The notes beneath the pieces were generated by a model. That model made no database searches, was not told the origin of the DNA, and was given only the letters and a program-made list of their open reading frames with translations. 64,000 nucleotides of DNA from Dactylis glomerata (Eukaryota; Streptophyta; Magnoliopsida; Poales; Poaceae): positions 4,939,918 to 5,003,917 of the forward strand of contig QXEO01000411.1 of assembly GCA_007115705.1 (NCBI GenBank), read 5' to 3'. The translations under genes were made by a program, and so were the position numbers. Below are positions 21,302 through 33,575 of the stretch, piece by piece; position 1 is the first letter of the stretch; each line of letters starts with the position of its first letter.

Positions 21302-24216
21302 CTATGTCGCTTGAGTCTTCTCTTCTTCTCCTGTAAACTTCTCTTGCTCTGGTGGCTGTACCCGAGGTTTCTTTACTTCTGGTTCCTTGGGGTTTCCTTC
21401 AAGTTGTTGTGTGACTCCTGTAGTCGTGCTTTTTGTTTTGTAGTTAGGTTCCCTGTAGCTTGCCATCATGCCGAAGTTTTGGGCCATCTTGTGAAATTCC
21501 TTGTCGCATAGGTCTGATAACTCGAAGCTTCCTTTGACCATAATAATTCCTTTGGGTCCTGGCATTTTTAGTACCAGATAAGTGTAGTGTGGCACTGCCA
21601 TAAATCGCGAACACGCGGATCGCCCGAGGATCGCATGATATTGTGATGGCCAGTCCATGACTTCAAAGTCGAGTTTCTCCCTTCTGTAATTTTGCCGATT
21701 TCCGAAGCAAACATTGAGTGCTATTCGACCAATTGGATAGTTAGCGCTCCCTGGGACTATTCCGTGAAAGGAGCAATCTGTTGGCTTCAGGAACTCTAAT
21801 GAAATGTGCATTGCCCGTAGGGTTTTTGCGTAGATTAAGTTTATTCCACTTCCTGCGTCCATGAATATTCTGTCGACATCGTACATCCCTATTTGAGCTT
21901 TGAGTACCAAGGGCGCATTTCTTGGCCGAGGTACTGTTATTGGGTGATCGTCTCTGCTGAATTCTATGGGTTGCTCTGACCAATGTAGATATTCCGTTGT
22001 TGCTGGAGGTGAAGTTATTGCGAGGTTAACTTGTCGAGTTATGCTTTTCTCCTCTTTGTTTGACTTGGGCACTGGTTGTATCATTGTTGTGATGTGCCCT
22101 TTAGATAGAACATATCCTTCATCATCATCGCGTCCTTGGTTTGATTGATCTTGGCCATTGGGAGCTCCACTATTTCCTTGTTGGGTTGCAGGTGTGTTGC
22201 TTGTGTTTCCTTTGTATCCCTGCCGTTTTGCCTCGGCTTGCTTGTTAAGTGCTGCTTTTTGTAGTTTCAAGAACGTGGGGCAATCTTTCATTGCGTGTCT
22301 AGATACTCGCTTCCCATCGACGAATGCAGAGTGAATATGACATGGTCCGTTGAGCATATCTTCTAGTGATGGGTTGTACTCTCTGGATTCCCTTGGCAGA
22401 AATTTTTTGTAATCTTCTTTCCCGTAGCTGTGGTATCACGAACTTTTACGGTCGTTGCCTTGGTAGCTGTTGTCTTTGTATCCTGTGGCTACTTGGCCGT
22501 GAGAGCCGTAATTGTCGTAATTGCGGGATCTTCTTGTTTGACCTCCGTATCTGTTTTCTCTTTCATCTTCTGGTGATCGTGTGCGTTTATTGTTGCACAC
22601 ATCTTCTCCATCTGTGAACCTGTTTGCCACATCCATTAGATCTGATATTGTTGTTGGCTTGATTCTGCCCATCTCTTCGACTAGGTCTCCTCGTTGTAAC
22701 CCGACTATGAATGCGTTTATTGCTCTTTCATCTGAGACTTCGACTGCCGAATTTTTGATTATACTCCATCTTTGGATATATGCTCTTAATGTCTCCCCGC
22801 GTTGCTGCACGCAGGCTTTGACTTCTTCTATGGATGCTGGCCGCTTGTATGTCGACTTGAAGTTGCTTGTAAATTGTTTTGTGAGCTCCTCCCAGCTTCC
22901 AATTGTTTCCTTTCCTAGTTTGCTTAACCATGACCTTGCTGCACCGGTGAGGTGTAATTGCAAACTTTGCATTGTTGTTTCCCTGGTTCCTCCTAATAGT
23001 TTTACTGCTTGTAGATAATCTGAAAGCCATGACTGTGGCTCCTGCGATCCGTCGTACTTTTGTTGGTCATGGGGTAATTTGAAACCTTTGGGTACTAGCG
23101 TGATGCGAACCCTATGGGTAAAGCATGGAACCCCCATCTCATTTTCATCATCTTTGTAGTCATATGTTCTGTTGGGGGTTCTGGATCGTCGGGTTCCTTT
23201 GTTCTTTGGACTATTGTATCATCCTGGTGACGGTGTCCTAGATCGGCGACTTCTACTTCTATGCCGAGGACTGTTGTGACAGCGTGGTGATCTTGGTTTA
23301 TGTGTTCCTTTGTTGCGATATGCCTCCTCCTCTTTTGCTAATAATTTGTTGCCTACCATCTTCAATCCATTTAGTGCTGCGCGATGCATATGTTCCCTCG
23401 GGTCTCCTGGGTTTGGTCGTGTTGTATGCAGGTATGCTTGAGCTGCCACCAATGCTGCTTCAGGAGTTTTTGGTATAATAGTTCCTTGATCGTCGACCGA
23501 TAGGAAGGACGAGTCGAGGTTTTTTGAGATACTTTGCCTTTCTGAGTACCCGAGATTCTCATATCTCGATCCATGTCGATGATGCCTTCTATTTGTGTAC
23601 GATGCATCACTACGTGCTCTGCGAGCAGCGTCGCTTGCTGCAATGGCTGAGTCCTTCCTTTTCTATATTTCAATCCTTTCCTTTGCTAATTGCTTCGCCT
23701 GCTGTCTTAGGGCGTAATGGTATCCCAAAAGCATGTTTTGGCTGGAATTTGTTGGTATTGGCGTGCCGTGCTCCACGGCTGTATTGATTGTTCTCCACTC
23801 ATTTTCTGATAGTCAAACTTTTACCCTTGTTGCGAGGGAGTCAGCGGTTTCTCCTTCTGCTAAGTGGTTTGCCCCTCTATTTATATTTGCTGGATTAAGC
23901 ACTGGGTTGTTGTTGCCGTCGAGTTCTTCTGAGTTATCTCCTGTGATGGCGAGTATCTGATACCGATTGTCGAGCTTGCTATTGTGACTTGAGAAGATCG
24001 ATTTGTCATCTTCAGAAAGTTCTAGTCCCATTTTCCAGGTGTCTGTTGATTGATCTGAGGTGTCATCATGGCAGATCATGAGATCTTCGAGTTGCACTTC
24101 TAAGTCAAAATTCTCCATGGTTTCGTCACCTCCTGCGATTTTTCCTTCTTTTGCTTCTACTAAGCTGACCGGCGAGTTTACCTCGCTGGAAGAGCCTTCT
24201 GATGATTCCGACATTG
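21302..24216 (-). pseudogene. gag-protease of element A, main part
   Basis: On the minus strand this continues the gag frame begun at 56007, across the Copia insertion at CTACT. The capsid-like retrotrans_gag region lies at about 23140-22600 (motifs WLSDYLQ, SLQLHLTGAARSWL, FTSNFKSTYKRPAS). It is followed by an Arg/Ser-rich tail. The aspartic protease has its catalytic motif MDAGSGINLIY at about 21870-21830 and ILGRSACSRF further on. Most pieces share one frame, with nonsense codons (for example near 23813, 23219 and 22436). About 23460-23810 also needs a frame change. The frame ends near 21302 with no RT or integrase behind it. Gag and protease are closely similar to those of element B. Confidence 0.75.
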
Positions 24217-24221
24217 CTACT

Positions 24222-24353
24222 TGTTAGATGTATATATTTGTATATTGTATTTCCCCACTTGTTAGGGGGTTTTACTGCATATTTGCACACCTATACATGT
24301 ACTATATATGTGGCCTTTGGCCCCTATGGAATATATCTAATCTATTCCTAACA
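24222..24353 (+). repeat. 5' LTR of the Copia element
   Basis: It is 132 bp, running tgttagatgtata ... ctattcctaaca. It contains tatatatgtgg and a polyadenylation-like AT stretch. It is almost identical to 55633-55763. Confidence 0.95.
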
Positions 24354-25063
24354 TGGTATCAGAGCCGGTTCCGGTTCTCTGCTTCTGACCGCCGTTGCCA
24401 GTTTGCCCCGGCATCCTCGCCGGTTCCCGTTCTGGCCGCCGCTGTTGTCCTCGTGCGCTGCCCCGTCTCCGTCCGTATCTTGGATCGGCTGGAGCTGGCA
24501 TCGTCTTCGATCCGTCGCCAGGATCTGCTACCGTCTTCGATCTGGCGTGTTGTCGCCCTCGGGAAGATCGTCCCCGACCGCCCCTTTTCGTCTGGCGTGC
24601 GCCCGCTCCCAGATCTTCTGCTAGGTCCTTGTCCGCCAGGTTCTCGCCAGGTCCTGCCTGCCTCAGCCTCGTCCGCCAGGACCCCGGCCCCCGACCTCGT
24701 GTCCGCAAGGACCCCGCCCCTGATCTCATCCCTGACCAGGACCCTGCCCCCGACCTCATCCCCGCCAGGTCCTCGTTGCCCGCTCGGCCGCCCTGCAGAT
24801 CTCGCTATGAGAGCTCGTCCCCGACCACGGCTCCGCTTGCCGCCGCCAGGGACCGGCCTGTCACCGCCGAGAAAAGGTCGCCGGGGCCGGCAATCGGCCG
24901 GCGCCGCCGGGATTTGGCCCGCCTCGCCGGGGCCTAGGCCATCTCTGCCGGACAATCTCCCGCCGGCGGCCCTGCTGTTGTTTCCGTGGTTCTTCTGTTG
25001 TTGACCAGAGATTCAGATCGTGTGTAAAAAAAAGAGAAAAAAAAGAAAAGAAGAGAGAGAGGT
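24354..25063 (+). other. primer-binding site and GC-rich leader of the Copia element
   Basis: The leader opens with tggtatcagagcc (initiator-Met primer site). It is about 700 bp, strongly C/G-rich, and ends in an A/G-rich run just before the gag ATG at 25064. Several open frames in both strands here are composition artefacts. Confidence 0.8.
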
Positions 25064-26505
25064 ATGTCTTCCTCATCGGGATATGTTGCGATTCCTCGCT
25101 GCCCGGTGATTTTTGATGGCGTGAATTACCCTGATTTCGCTACCTTTATGCGCATTCACATGCGCGGTCTCCGTCTATGGGGTGTGCTCTCCGGCGAGGT
25201 CTCCTGTCCGCCGGGCCCCACTGCTCCTGTGGCTCCTATTCTGCCGACGCCGCCTATTCTTGGTGCTGATGCTACTCAGGCTGACAAGGAGGCTGCTGAG
25301 AGTGCTGATAGGAGTGCTGTTGCTGCGTATGATCTGCAGTCTCAGCAGTACTCCAGTGCCCTTGAGACCTATCGGCTGGACCTGACAGCCTACACTCAGT
25401 GGATGGATGAGGATGCTCGTGCTGCAGCTATTCTCACTTCCAGTCTTCTACCACAGTTTGCCTCTGAGTTTATGGGTCTTCCTACTTTTGCTGACATGTG
25501 GGCTCATCTTCGTCAGCGCTACCAGCCATCCGGGGATGCTCTTTATCTGTCTGTGGTTCGTCAGGAGCATGCTCTTCAGTAGGGTGATTCTACTATTGAT
25601 GAGTTCTACACCCAGAGTGCTGCTATCTGGCGTCAGCTTGACTCTCTTCGCACTGTAGTTTGTGGCACCTGCCAGTGTTGCCGGACGGTGCGCTCGGACT
25701 TGGAGTTACAGCGCGTCTATGAGTTCTTATCTCACCTCCGCAAGGAGTTCGAGCCCCGCCGTGCGCAACTGCTTGCTTGTGGTCGTGTTCCGCTTTCTGA
25801 GGTGCTGTCTGAGCTTCGCGCTGAGGAGACTCGCCTCCATGGTGTTGGTCTTCTTGAGGTTCCTTCTGTGCTTGCTGTTCGTGGTGCTCCACCGTCGCCT
25901 GCTCCCTTGCCTTAGTTGCGGTCGCCTGCTCTGCCTATTTTACCCACTCATCAGGGGCAGCATCAGAGTCAGCACTAGCAGCCTCGTGGCCAGGATCATC
26001 GCCCTCCTCGCCACTGCACCTACTGCGACAGGGATGGACACACTGTGTCCAATTGTTATAGGAGGGATCCCAGTCTACGTTGCCAGCACCAGGCTCGCGC
26101 GGCTTCTAGTTCACCAGGCTCCTCTGCAGTTGCCCTCAGTGATCAGGATATTATCAGTCGTCTTTGTGGTCTGCTCGCCACTCCAGGTTCTCCTTCGACA
26201 GGCACTGCTAGTTCTGTGACTGGTTCTCCTGGCACTACGCGACCACCACCTCCTACACAGTCAGGTATGTCCCCATGGTATCTAGATTCTGGAGCTTCCA
26301 TCCATATGACCTCTGATTCTTCTCTTTTGTCTGCTATTCGCTCTCTCATTTCTCCTGTCTGTGTTCTCACGGCTGATGGTACCTCTCTTCCTGTCTCTAG
26401 TCGCGGCACTCTTTCTACTTCTTCTTTTTCTGTTCCTGATATTTCTCATGTTCCTCGTCTTACGATGAACCTGTTCTCTGCTAGTCAGCTCACTGACTCT
26501 GGTTG
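25064..26505 (+). pseudogene. Copia polyprotein, part 1: gag, zinc knuckle and protease start
   Basis: The ATG is at 25064. Gag (UBN2/Copia-type) covers about 25064-25900. A CCHC zinc knuckle (CTYCDRDGHTVSNC) lies at about 26015-26057. The protease motif WYLDSGASIHMT is at about 26277-26312. The frame stays open across the whole stretch apart from TAG codons at 25580, 25913 and 25976. At 26501-26505 (GGTTG) element E interrupts the protease, and the coding resumes in frame at 34796. Confidence 0.85.
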
Positions 26506-27415
26506 TGTCGGTGTTCTGGATACCGGGGTATCCCGGTCCACCTGCTCCTGGGCCCCGTCATCAGCCCACCTTCAGCCCAGGGGAGAACCGACGACCGAAG
26601 CTATTCGAGAAGACCCTCATGAGGAGGCGCCTCATGAGGAGAACGACGGTGGAAACTGCTAAGGACCAGAAGACCTCCTCACGAGCTCCCGCTGGTGAGA
26701 AGGGGGACCACGTCCATGTCAGCTCAGCACGTTGGCGTGCAGAGCAAGAAGATAAAGGACAGAAGACCGCGTACCGCCCACGCTACCCCCGACAGGGAGG
26801 AGACCAACTTTCGTTGTGCCTGCGCAAAGCGGCACAGTGGTTGTTGGCCACCCCCCTAAAAATAGCGTGGACGGTGCAGGGCGCCAGAGGAAGACGTCAG
26901 CTTCCTCCACCCACTCCGGTGGACCGGCGCCACTACTCTACGAAGACTACATCCACGGAAGAATGTAGTCTACAGCTGTCCTCCCTCCTTGGCCGTGTGT
27001 GGCAACCCCTTCCCCAAGAAGATAAGGGGAAGGAGGACCTTGGCGCTATAAAAGGAGGGGAGGCCACCCCTTAGAGGGGATCGGATCTTCATCTTCTCCA
27101 AGCTGCTAGCTGGGCACGTAGGTTCTTCAACCTCTGGCCAACTAGAGCTTTGTAACCAAGACCTTGTACTCCTCGCGAGGTGTCGCGTTGTAATACAAGA
27201 AGGCAGGAAGTAGGGGTGTTACCTCACCACGAGGGCCCTGAACCTAGGTAAAGCTCGGCGTCTCTCTCTGCAGTGCGTAGTGCGTTCGACGACTCGAGGC
27301 TTCCATCACTGTGCTTCGTTGCGATCCTAGATCTCACACGTTCAGCCCCCTGTGTTCGAATCTTTGGGTCCGTTGCGTGGTACCCCGTGTTCTTGCGACA
27401 CGAAATCCATCGACA
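26506..27415 (+). repeat. 5' LTR of element E
   Basis: It is 910 bp, tgtcggtgttctgg ... atcgaca. A TATA box ctataaaagg lies at about 27046. It is nearly identical to 33882-34790. Confidence 0.95.
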
Positions 27416-27469
27416 TTTGGCGCGCCAGATAGGGGGCTGTGGTGTGTCTTCTCCCAGATCTGCTTCGAC

Positions 27470-28702
27470 ATGGCCGACGCCAACGCAAGGCTCAAGCATC
27501 TTCGCCGTCGCAACGCTGTTCGAGGGCAAACCGAGCCCATCTTCCGTCATTGTGAAGCTTCGGCCAGGGAGGAAGAGGAGAAAGATCTGGAGTCCTCCTA
27601 CCTCCCGTCCGGGCGTACAGAGCCTTCTCTCTCCTTCACCGCCACCGCCACTTCTCGCACTCGTTCTGGGAGTCAGCTGTCTCCTGCGCAGGCTCTCACC
27701 ATGGCGCAGGAGCTGCTGCGCTATCAGCCCACTGATGACGGGCGTGAGGGATGGCGTGCTTGAATCGCCGAGCTCGTCGCCATCGCCAACGAAGACCCGG
27801 CCCAGGGAGGAGCCTAGGGCGCGGGGGAACCAGGTCCGGCGGCGGGGCGCCGCGCCCCGGGCGCCAGAGATGGGAAGGCCGCCAAGGCCAGGAAGGTGGC
27901 TTCCCGCGCCGCAGCTTCGCCACGCGGGGAGCCCAGCTGCCAAATCATCCAACGCGCTCCGGAAGACGCACGCGTCTCCCTGGAGCGCCGCCGCGAAAAT
28001 CATGACCGCACCATCGATGACATCAACAAAGCTGGCAAGAACGTCAGGACTCCTGGTGACCCTATCTATAACCCCGGGTGTCTTGCTCTCACTCGCCAGC
28101 AACACTACGTGGTCTGGCCTGACAAGTTCAAGCTGGACATCGGCGCGCGTTACGATGGGACTACCAACCCCGTTGAATTCCTCCAGCTCTACGTCGTCGC
28201 CGTCCAGGCCGCGCGTGGAGATCAGTGTGCCATGGCCAATTGGTTCCCCATGGCCCTCAAGGATGCCCCGCAAACTTGGCTCATGAATCTTCCTCACGAA
28301 TCCGTGACTTCATGGAAGGATTTATGTCGTCAGTTCGTTGCCAACTTCATGCCCACGTACGAGCGCCCCGCTACTAAGAATGATCTTAAGGTGGTGCGTC
28401 AGTACAAGGGCGAGACGCTTCGTTAGTATATCCAGCACTTTAGTCAGATGAGGAACAAGATCCCCAGGATCTCTAATGAGGAGGTCATCTCCGCGTTCTC
28501 CACGGGCGTCTCCGACATCAAGATGAGGGAGAAGCTGTCCGTGAATGATGAGCTGACTTCCGTCGTCAGGCTCTTCGAGATCGCCGACCGCTGCGCCAAG
28601 GCTGAGGAGGGGAGGCTCTTCGTGCATAACCTGCCGGAGGCGCTTGCCCCAAAGCTGAAGTCCAAGGACCCCGAGCAAAAGGAGGCCGCTGTCCTCGCGC
28701 CT
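27470..28702 (+). pseudogene. gag of element E
   Basis: The ATG at 27470 (MADANARLKHL) lies 54 bp after the primer site. The retrotrans_gag region (WFPMALKDAPQTWLMNLP, then FMPTYERPATKNDL) covers about 28080-28660. In-frame stops occur at 27761 (TGA, from CGA) and 28424 (TAG, from CAG). The coding ends at about 28702, where the text jumps straight into the RT palm region. Protease and the first two thirds of RT are missing. Confidence 0.75.
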
Positions 28703-29757
28703 TCATCACGCCTTGTGGTGTGTACTGCTACGTCTGCATGCCCTTCGGCCTGAAGAACGTAGGAGCCACCTTCCAAAGGCTCATGCGTAAGGCCCTGGGG
28801 GCTCAGATGGGAAGGAATGCGGAAGCCTACGTCGATGACATCGTCGTCAAGACTCGCGAGAGTCACACCTTCATCGAGGATCTGGAAGAAACATTCGTCA
28901 ACCTGAGAAAGGTAAACATCAAGCACAACCCCGCCAAGTGCGCCTTCGGCGTGCCATCGGGAAAGTTGTTGGGGTTCCTCGTTTCTCATTGCGGGATAGA
29001 GGCGAACCCTGACAAAGTCAAGGCCATCGAGGAAATGCGTTCTCCACGCAATCTCAAGGAAATGCAGCGCCTCGCGGGATGCATGGCAGCCCTCGGGTGC
29101 TTCATCGCGAGGAGCGGAGAGAAGGCTCTGCCCTTCTTCAAGCTCTTGAAGCGCACTGGGAAGTTCGAGTGGACTCCGAAAGCCGACAAGGCTTTCACCG
29201 AGCTGAAGAGGTACCTCATGAGCCCACCAATCATGGTTGCCCCAATGTTCCGCGAGCCCTTACTGCTCTACATCGCAGCAACTCTGAGAATAGCAAGCGC
29301 TGTCCTCATGGCAGAGCGAGACGCCAAGGTAATCGCTAAAGAGGAAGTTGATCCTCCCTGCCCGGGGGCTCCTCGCGAGTTAGAGGCAGAAATCCCTTCT
29401 GTCCCTCAAGAGGGGCCGCCTTCTGCAGCTTCGCCAACCGAGCCGCTCCCTCAAGAGGAGAGGAGTCCTGAGGGCATCACCAAGGTGCAGAAGCCCGTGT
29501 ACTTCGTCAGCACAGTGCTACGTGACGCACGGGAGTGTTACACCATGCAGCAAAAGCTGCTCTACACCCTGCTCATCGCTTCGCGGAAGCTACGCCACTA
29601 CTTCCAGGGTCACCCGATAAAGGTGGTTACCGATCGTCCCCTGGAGACCATCCTACGCAATCCCAACGTCACCGGGCGGGTGGCAGAATGGGCCGTGGAG
29701 CTTCAACCCTTCGAGATCTCCTTCGAAACTACAAAGAGGTGGAGTCAACGCTCCTAG
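28703..29757 (+). pseudogene. RT C-terminal part and RNase H of element E
   Basis: The sequence opens inside RT at PFGLKNVGATFQRLM and has the catalytic YVDD box at about 28830. The thumb and connection follow, then a Gypsy RNase H with an Ala/Pro-rich linker (about 29340-29480) and YFVSTVLRDAR. The frame is lost at about 29750 by a small deletion, just before the second RNase H. Confidence 0.75.
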
Positions 29758-30728
29758 GAGAGGAGGCCCCAGGCCTCTGGGTCATGCACTTCGACGGTGC
29801 CTTCAACCTCCCCGGCGCGAGAGCTGGTGCTGTCCTGACCTCTCCCTCTGGAGACAAGCTCTTCTACGCCGTACAGCTCTGCTTTAAGCCTGAGCACAAG
29901 ATCTCCAACAACATCGCGGAATATGAAGGACTACTCGCCGGCTTAAGGGCAGCGAACACTTTGGGCATCAAGCGCCTCATCGTCAAGGGAGATTCACAGC
30001 TGGTTGTGAACTTCTCGAACAAGAGCTACACTCCAAAGGATGAGCACATGGTGGCTTATCTCGAGGAGCATCGAAAGATGGAAGAACGCTTCCAAGGCTT
30101 GGAGCTGAAGCACATCCCGAGAGGAGAAAATGTGGAAGCCGACGAGATCGCCAAGCGCGCCTCTCATCGTCTGGCACAACATGTCGGCATCTTTGAGGAG
30201 TGTCTCTTCAGACCGTCCGCTTCTCCATCGTCATCTGGATCAGACCCTCCACCTGCCCTGCCGCCGCCGCCGGAGCAGGGGGCTCCAGACTGCGGGCCTC
30301 CTTCGGGTGACCGCGTCCTTCTAGCATTGGCACGGCAGGAGGGAGTGGATTGGATCCTCGAGCTCAAGGCCTTCCTCATCAGCAGCAGGCTTCTCGAGGA
30401 TGAAGAGGAGGCCGAAAGGATTGTGCGTCAAGCTTCGGGCTACTGCGTCAAGGATGGTGACTTGTACCGGCGTTGCCCAAACGGCGTCGCTTTGAAGTGC
30501 ATATATACTCACCAAGGCCAAGAGCTTCTTAGGGACATCCACGCCGGCGAGTGCGGGCATCATGCTTCTGCTGCAACTCTAGCCGCGAAGGCATATCGAA
30601 GCGGCTTCTACTGGCCTTCAGCGCTCGGGGATGCGACGGAGATGGTCAAGAGGTGCGAGGCGTGCCAATTCCATGCCAAGCAGATTCACCAGCCGGCGCA
30701 GGAGCTGCAAACCATCCCACTCACTTAG
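29758..30728 (+). pseudogene. second (archaeal-type) RNase H and integrase zinc-binding part of element E
   Basis: In a new frame, MHFDGAFNLPGARAGAVL is the DG-containing start of the second RNase H, with AEYEGLLAGL and GDSQLVV further on. It is followed by a Pro/Ser linker (about 30210-30320). The integrase HHCC zinc-binding region (HHASAATLAAKAYRSGFYWP ... CEACQ) lies at about 30555-30665. A TAG ends the frame at 30726-30728, where integrases normally read WPF, so TGG to TAG is likely. Confidence 0.75.
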
Positions 30729-31589
30729 CCCTTTGCAGTTTGGGGGCTGGACATCCTTGGTCCATTCCCCAGAGCGCAAGGGGGCTACCGCTACCTCTAT
30801 GTCGCCATCGACAAATTCACCAAGTGGGTGGAGGTGGAACCAGTGTGCACAATCCCGGCCAGGTCCGCAGTCAAGTTCATCCGTGGGCGGGTCTGTCGTT
30901 TTGGTGTGCCTAACCGCATAATCACTGACAATGGCAGCCAGTTCACCAGCGGACTGTTCCGGGAGTACTGCGCATCGGCCGGCATCAAGATCTGTTTTGC
31001 CTCCGTCACCTACCCCAGGAGCAATGGCCAAGCCGAGCGTGCTAACGCCGAGGTCCTCAAGGGACTCAAGACGAAAAGCTTCAACGCAAAGCTCGAAGCC
31101 TGCGGCAAAAAATGGTTAGACAACCTCCAATCCATCTTGTGGTCCATCAGGACTACCACCACCAAACCCACTGGAGAGACCCCTTTCTTCTTGGTCTATG
31201 GGGCGGAGGCCATTCTACCCACCGACCTCAAATTCGGGTCGCCAAGAGTGCTCGCCTTCAATGAAATTCGCCAAGAGGACCACATCAAGGACCGCCTCCT
31301 CCTGCTCGAAGAAGCTTGGTGCCAAGCCATGCTCCGTGCCGCGAGGTACCAGCAAGGACTACGCTGCTACCATAGCCGCCACGTTCGAGCAAGGACTCTA
31401 GAGGTCGGCGACCTAGTGCTGAGGAGAATACTCTCTCGCGAGGGCCTGCACAAGCTATCTCCAATGTGGGAAGGACCCTTCAAGGTGACGCACATCGCCA
31501 GGCCAGGCTCGGCGCGGCTGGAAACCGTAGAAGGCGTGCCGGTGAGGAACCCGTGGAACATAGCTCATCTGCGAAAGTTCTACCCTTAG
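30729..31589 (+). CDS. integrase core and C-terminal part of element E
   Basis: The frame continues from 29758 after the single TAG. Catalytic D, D, E are all present: WGLDILG, ITDNGSQF, and the Glu of NGQAERAN. It ends in a GD-rich C-terminal domain with VGDLVLRR and WEGPFKV, stopping at TAG 31587. The core looks intact. Confidence 0.8.
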   Translation, partial: PFAVWGLDILGPFPRAQGGYRYLYVAIDKFTKWVEVEPVCTIPARSAVKFIRGRVCRFGVPNRIITDNGSQFTSGLFREYCASAGIKICFASVTYPRSNGQAERANAEVLKGLKTKSFNAKLEACGKKWLDNLQSILWSIRTTTTKPTGETPFFLVYGAEAILPTDLKFGSPRVLAFNEIRQEDHIKDRLLLLEEAWCQAMLRAARYQQGLRCYHSRHVRARTLEVGDLVLRRILSREGLHKLSPMWEGPFKVTHIARPGSARLETVEGVPVRNPWNIAHLRKFYP

Positions 31590-32739
31590 GTTCCTCACGA
31601 GCAGATAAAGACCGTTTTCACGGCACTTGTATCAGCTCAAACTGCTCTTAAGCACTGATATTAAGTTATTGCGCAATATAGTGCCTCTGCTTCGGCATGA
31701 CATTAAAATGGCATAAAGTCCATTTATTTTCTGTTGTACTCCACGCGGAAGGGGGCTAGGCACGGTGTCTATGCTGGGGCCTTCGCCCGGAAAATAGCAA
31801 GCCCAAAAAACCCGAAGTGAGTGATCTCTGGTCGGGGGCGATGGCCCTGTTATCGATCACCTCCAAATACCCATGGTGCTTAGTTCCTCGCGAAGTACAC
31901 CGGAAAATAAAAAATCTTCGAGAAAAGTCCAAGGTGTGCCCAAGGCACCCGCTAAGGACCGGCACCTCGTGGGCAACCCTCACGAGGAAGCAAGGACGCG
32001 TTGATGCATAAAGCATCCACAGGAAGATTCCCTCTACCGAGAAAGGCCTAACGTGGCAGGATTACTGAAGACCAAGGCCGCTCCGATCATCTTGAGAAGG
32101 AGACGCAGATCCGGAGGTCTGCACCAGGCCCTTCACCTCATGAGCAATCCTTGCGAGGTGTCGACGGTCTCTGGGCTCTCTTAAGCGTCGACGTTTTCAC
32201 GTCCGTGAGGGTCCAGCTTCCCTCAACGACGAGGAAGGCCCCGTGAATCGCCACACGCGGCAATTTGCTCTTAGCTGCTGGCACAGATAGTGCCGCGCTC
32301 CTCCACGACGGAGAAGGTCCCTGTGCCGGTCACAGGGGCATCTTATTCACCTTATTTTTTCGTTTGTTTTATCGACTTGTTTTTCCGTTTTTGGGGATTT
32401 GGGGTCTTTTCTTTTCCAACTCTTTCTTCAACTTCTTGTCTCAGGAATCGTCCAATATGTCGCCAGCGCTGACCCCATCTCGAGCTTTGAGGCGCAGGGA
32501 GGCCTCCCGTCGGCGCTAACAGCTCACTAGGGCTCTCGAGCGTGTGGATGACCAGGACAATGAAGAGCAATAAGAAGCAAAAAACAAGATAGCTAATAAG
32601 CAGATTGCATTAAAGCGTTCCCAACGAGGGGAGGAGCAAAAGCACGGCGGGGCATACCCCACCGGTGAGGACTACACAGCAAAAGAGGGGAGGAGACTAA
32701 TTCCCCTCCCCAGAAGTCTACCGTGCCAGGATCTCCTCT
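31590..32739. other. noncoding region of element E between integrase and the antisense gene
   Basis: No coherent gene is visible. It contains short C/T-rich and T-rich stretches (about 32345-32440) and several short frames without motifs. It probably includes the 3' UTR of the minus-strand gene (antisense strand) and spacer. Confidence 0.5.
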
Positions 32740-33503
32740 TCACTGCGCCGCGGGCTGGGGGTAGGTGCGGCGGACGCCACCGGCGGTGAAAATCCGCACC
32801 GAGGCCTCCAGCGCCCCCAGCTTGAAGCGGAAGACGAGGTGGTCGCCGACACGGAGGCGATGGCCGAGGGCGAAGGCCCTCCAATGGCCGGAGAGGACGG
32901 CGTTGCCGCCCGCTCCGAGGAGGATGTCCACAGGCCAGAAGAGATCTGGCCTGCTCTTCTCCCCGAGAGCAATCTCCCCGGCGGCCGCGCCGGGGGCGTA
33001 AACCACCCTCTGGACTGCGTCAGGCAGCCGAAGGGAGTTGAAGCTCCAGGCGTCGACGACGATGAGGAGCTCCATGAAGCGGGACGCTGGGGCAATCAGG
33101 GGCCCCAGCATCGCCGCCGCCAAGGGCCGGGGAGTGGCCACCACCCCGGCCGCCGGCGGGGCCGCCTCCTGTGGCCCCGGCCCATCTGCAGCAGGGGGAG
33201 GGGGCCCAGGGCGGCCTCCACCTCCCGGAGAACGCGGTCGATGCTCCCCGAGGAGCGGGGAGCCGGCGCCGCCGCCAATGGCGACGGCGAGTTCAGAGCA
33301 GGACCCCGAAGGGTCAGAGCGCCGGAGGTCCCCGGGGCGGCGCAGCTTGCCTCGTCCTGCCTCGGCGCACCAATGCGCAGGGGACCGCCGGCACCGGGTG
33401 TCCACCGGGCAGGAACCTTCTCTTTGTTCCTGCTGCCCGGCGGGCGTCCGCGGTGCTTCGTTCCCGAGCTTCATCCGGTGGCGGAGGAGTTGGAAGGATC
33501 CAT
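32740..33503 (-). pseudogene. antisense AT-hook plus B3-like DNA-binding gene of element E
   Basis: On the minus strand, ATG 33503 (MDPSNSSATG) is followed by a TGA. In the same frame lies an AT-hook (HRGRPPGSRNKEK, about 33460-33420). After a frame change, the B3-like domain runs at about 33070-32760. It has a LRLP start, FWPVDILL, and the signature GHWRAFALGHRLRVGDHLVF, then SVRIF, ending at TGA 32740-32742. The layout (short N-terminus, AT-hook, Pro/Ala-rich linker, C-terminal B3 fold) equals that of the antisense gene in element B. It is broken by one nonsense codon and one frameshift. A TATA-like box lies 73 bp upstream. The protein would bind DNA; its target and role are unknown. Confidence 0.65.
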
Positions 33504-33575
33504 GAGCTTGGGGGCGAAGGAGGAGGAATGGCGCAGGAGGAAGAAGGTGAGGTGCCAGAGGTTTCGAGGAGGCTG

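Noticed and set aside
24228..25004. Long open frames on both strands in the Copia leader
   Set aside because: The region is a GC-rich leader between the primer site and the gag ATG; the frames overlap one another and have no domains.
27224..28297. 357-codon minus-strand frame over the end of the E LTR and gag
   Set aside because: It is antisense to the recognised gag and crosses the LTR border and primer site; a GC-rich shadow.
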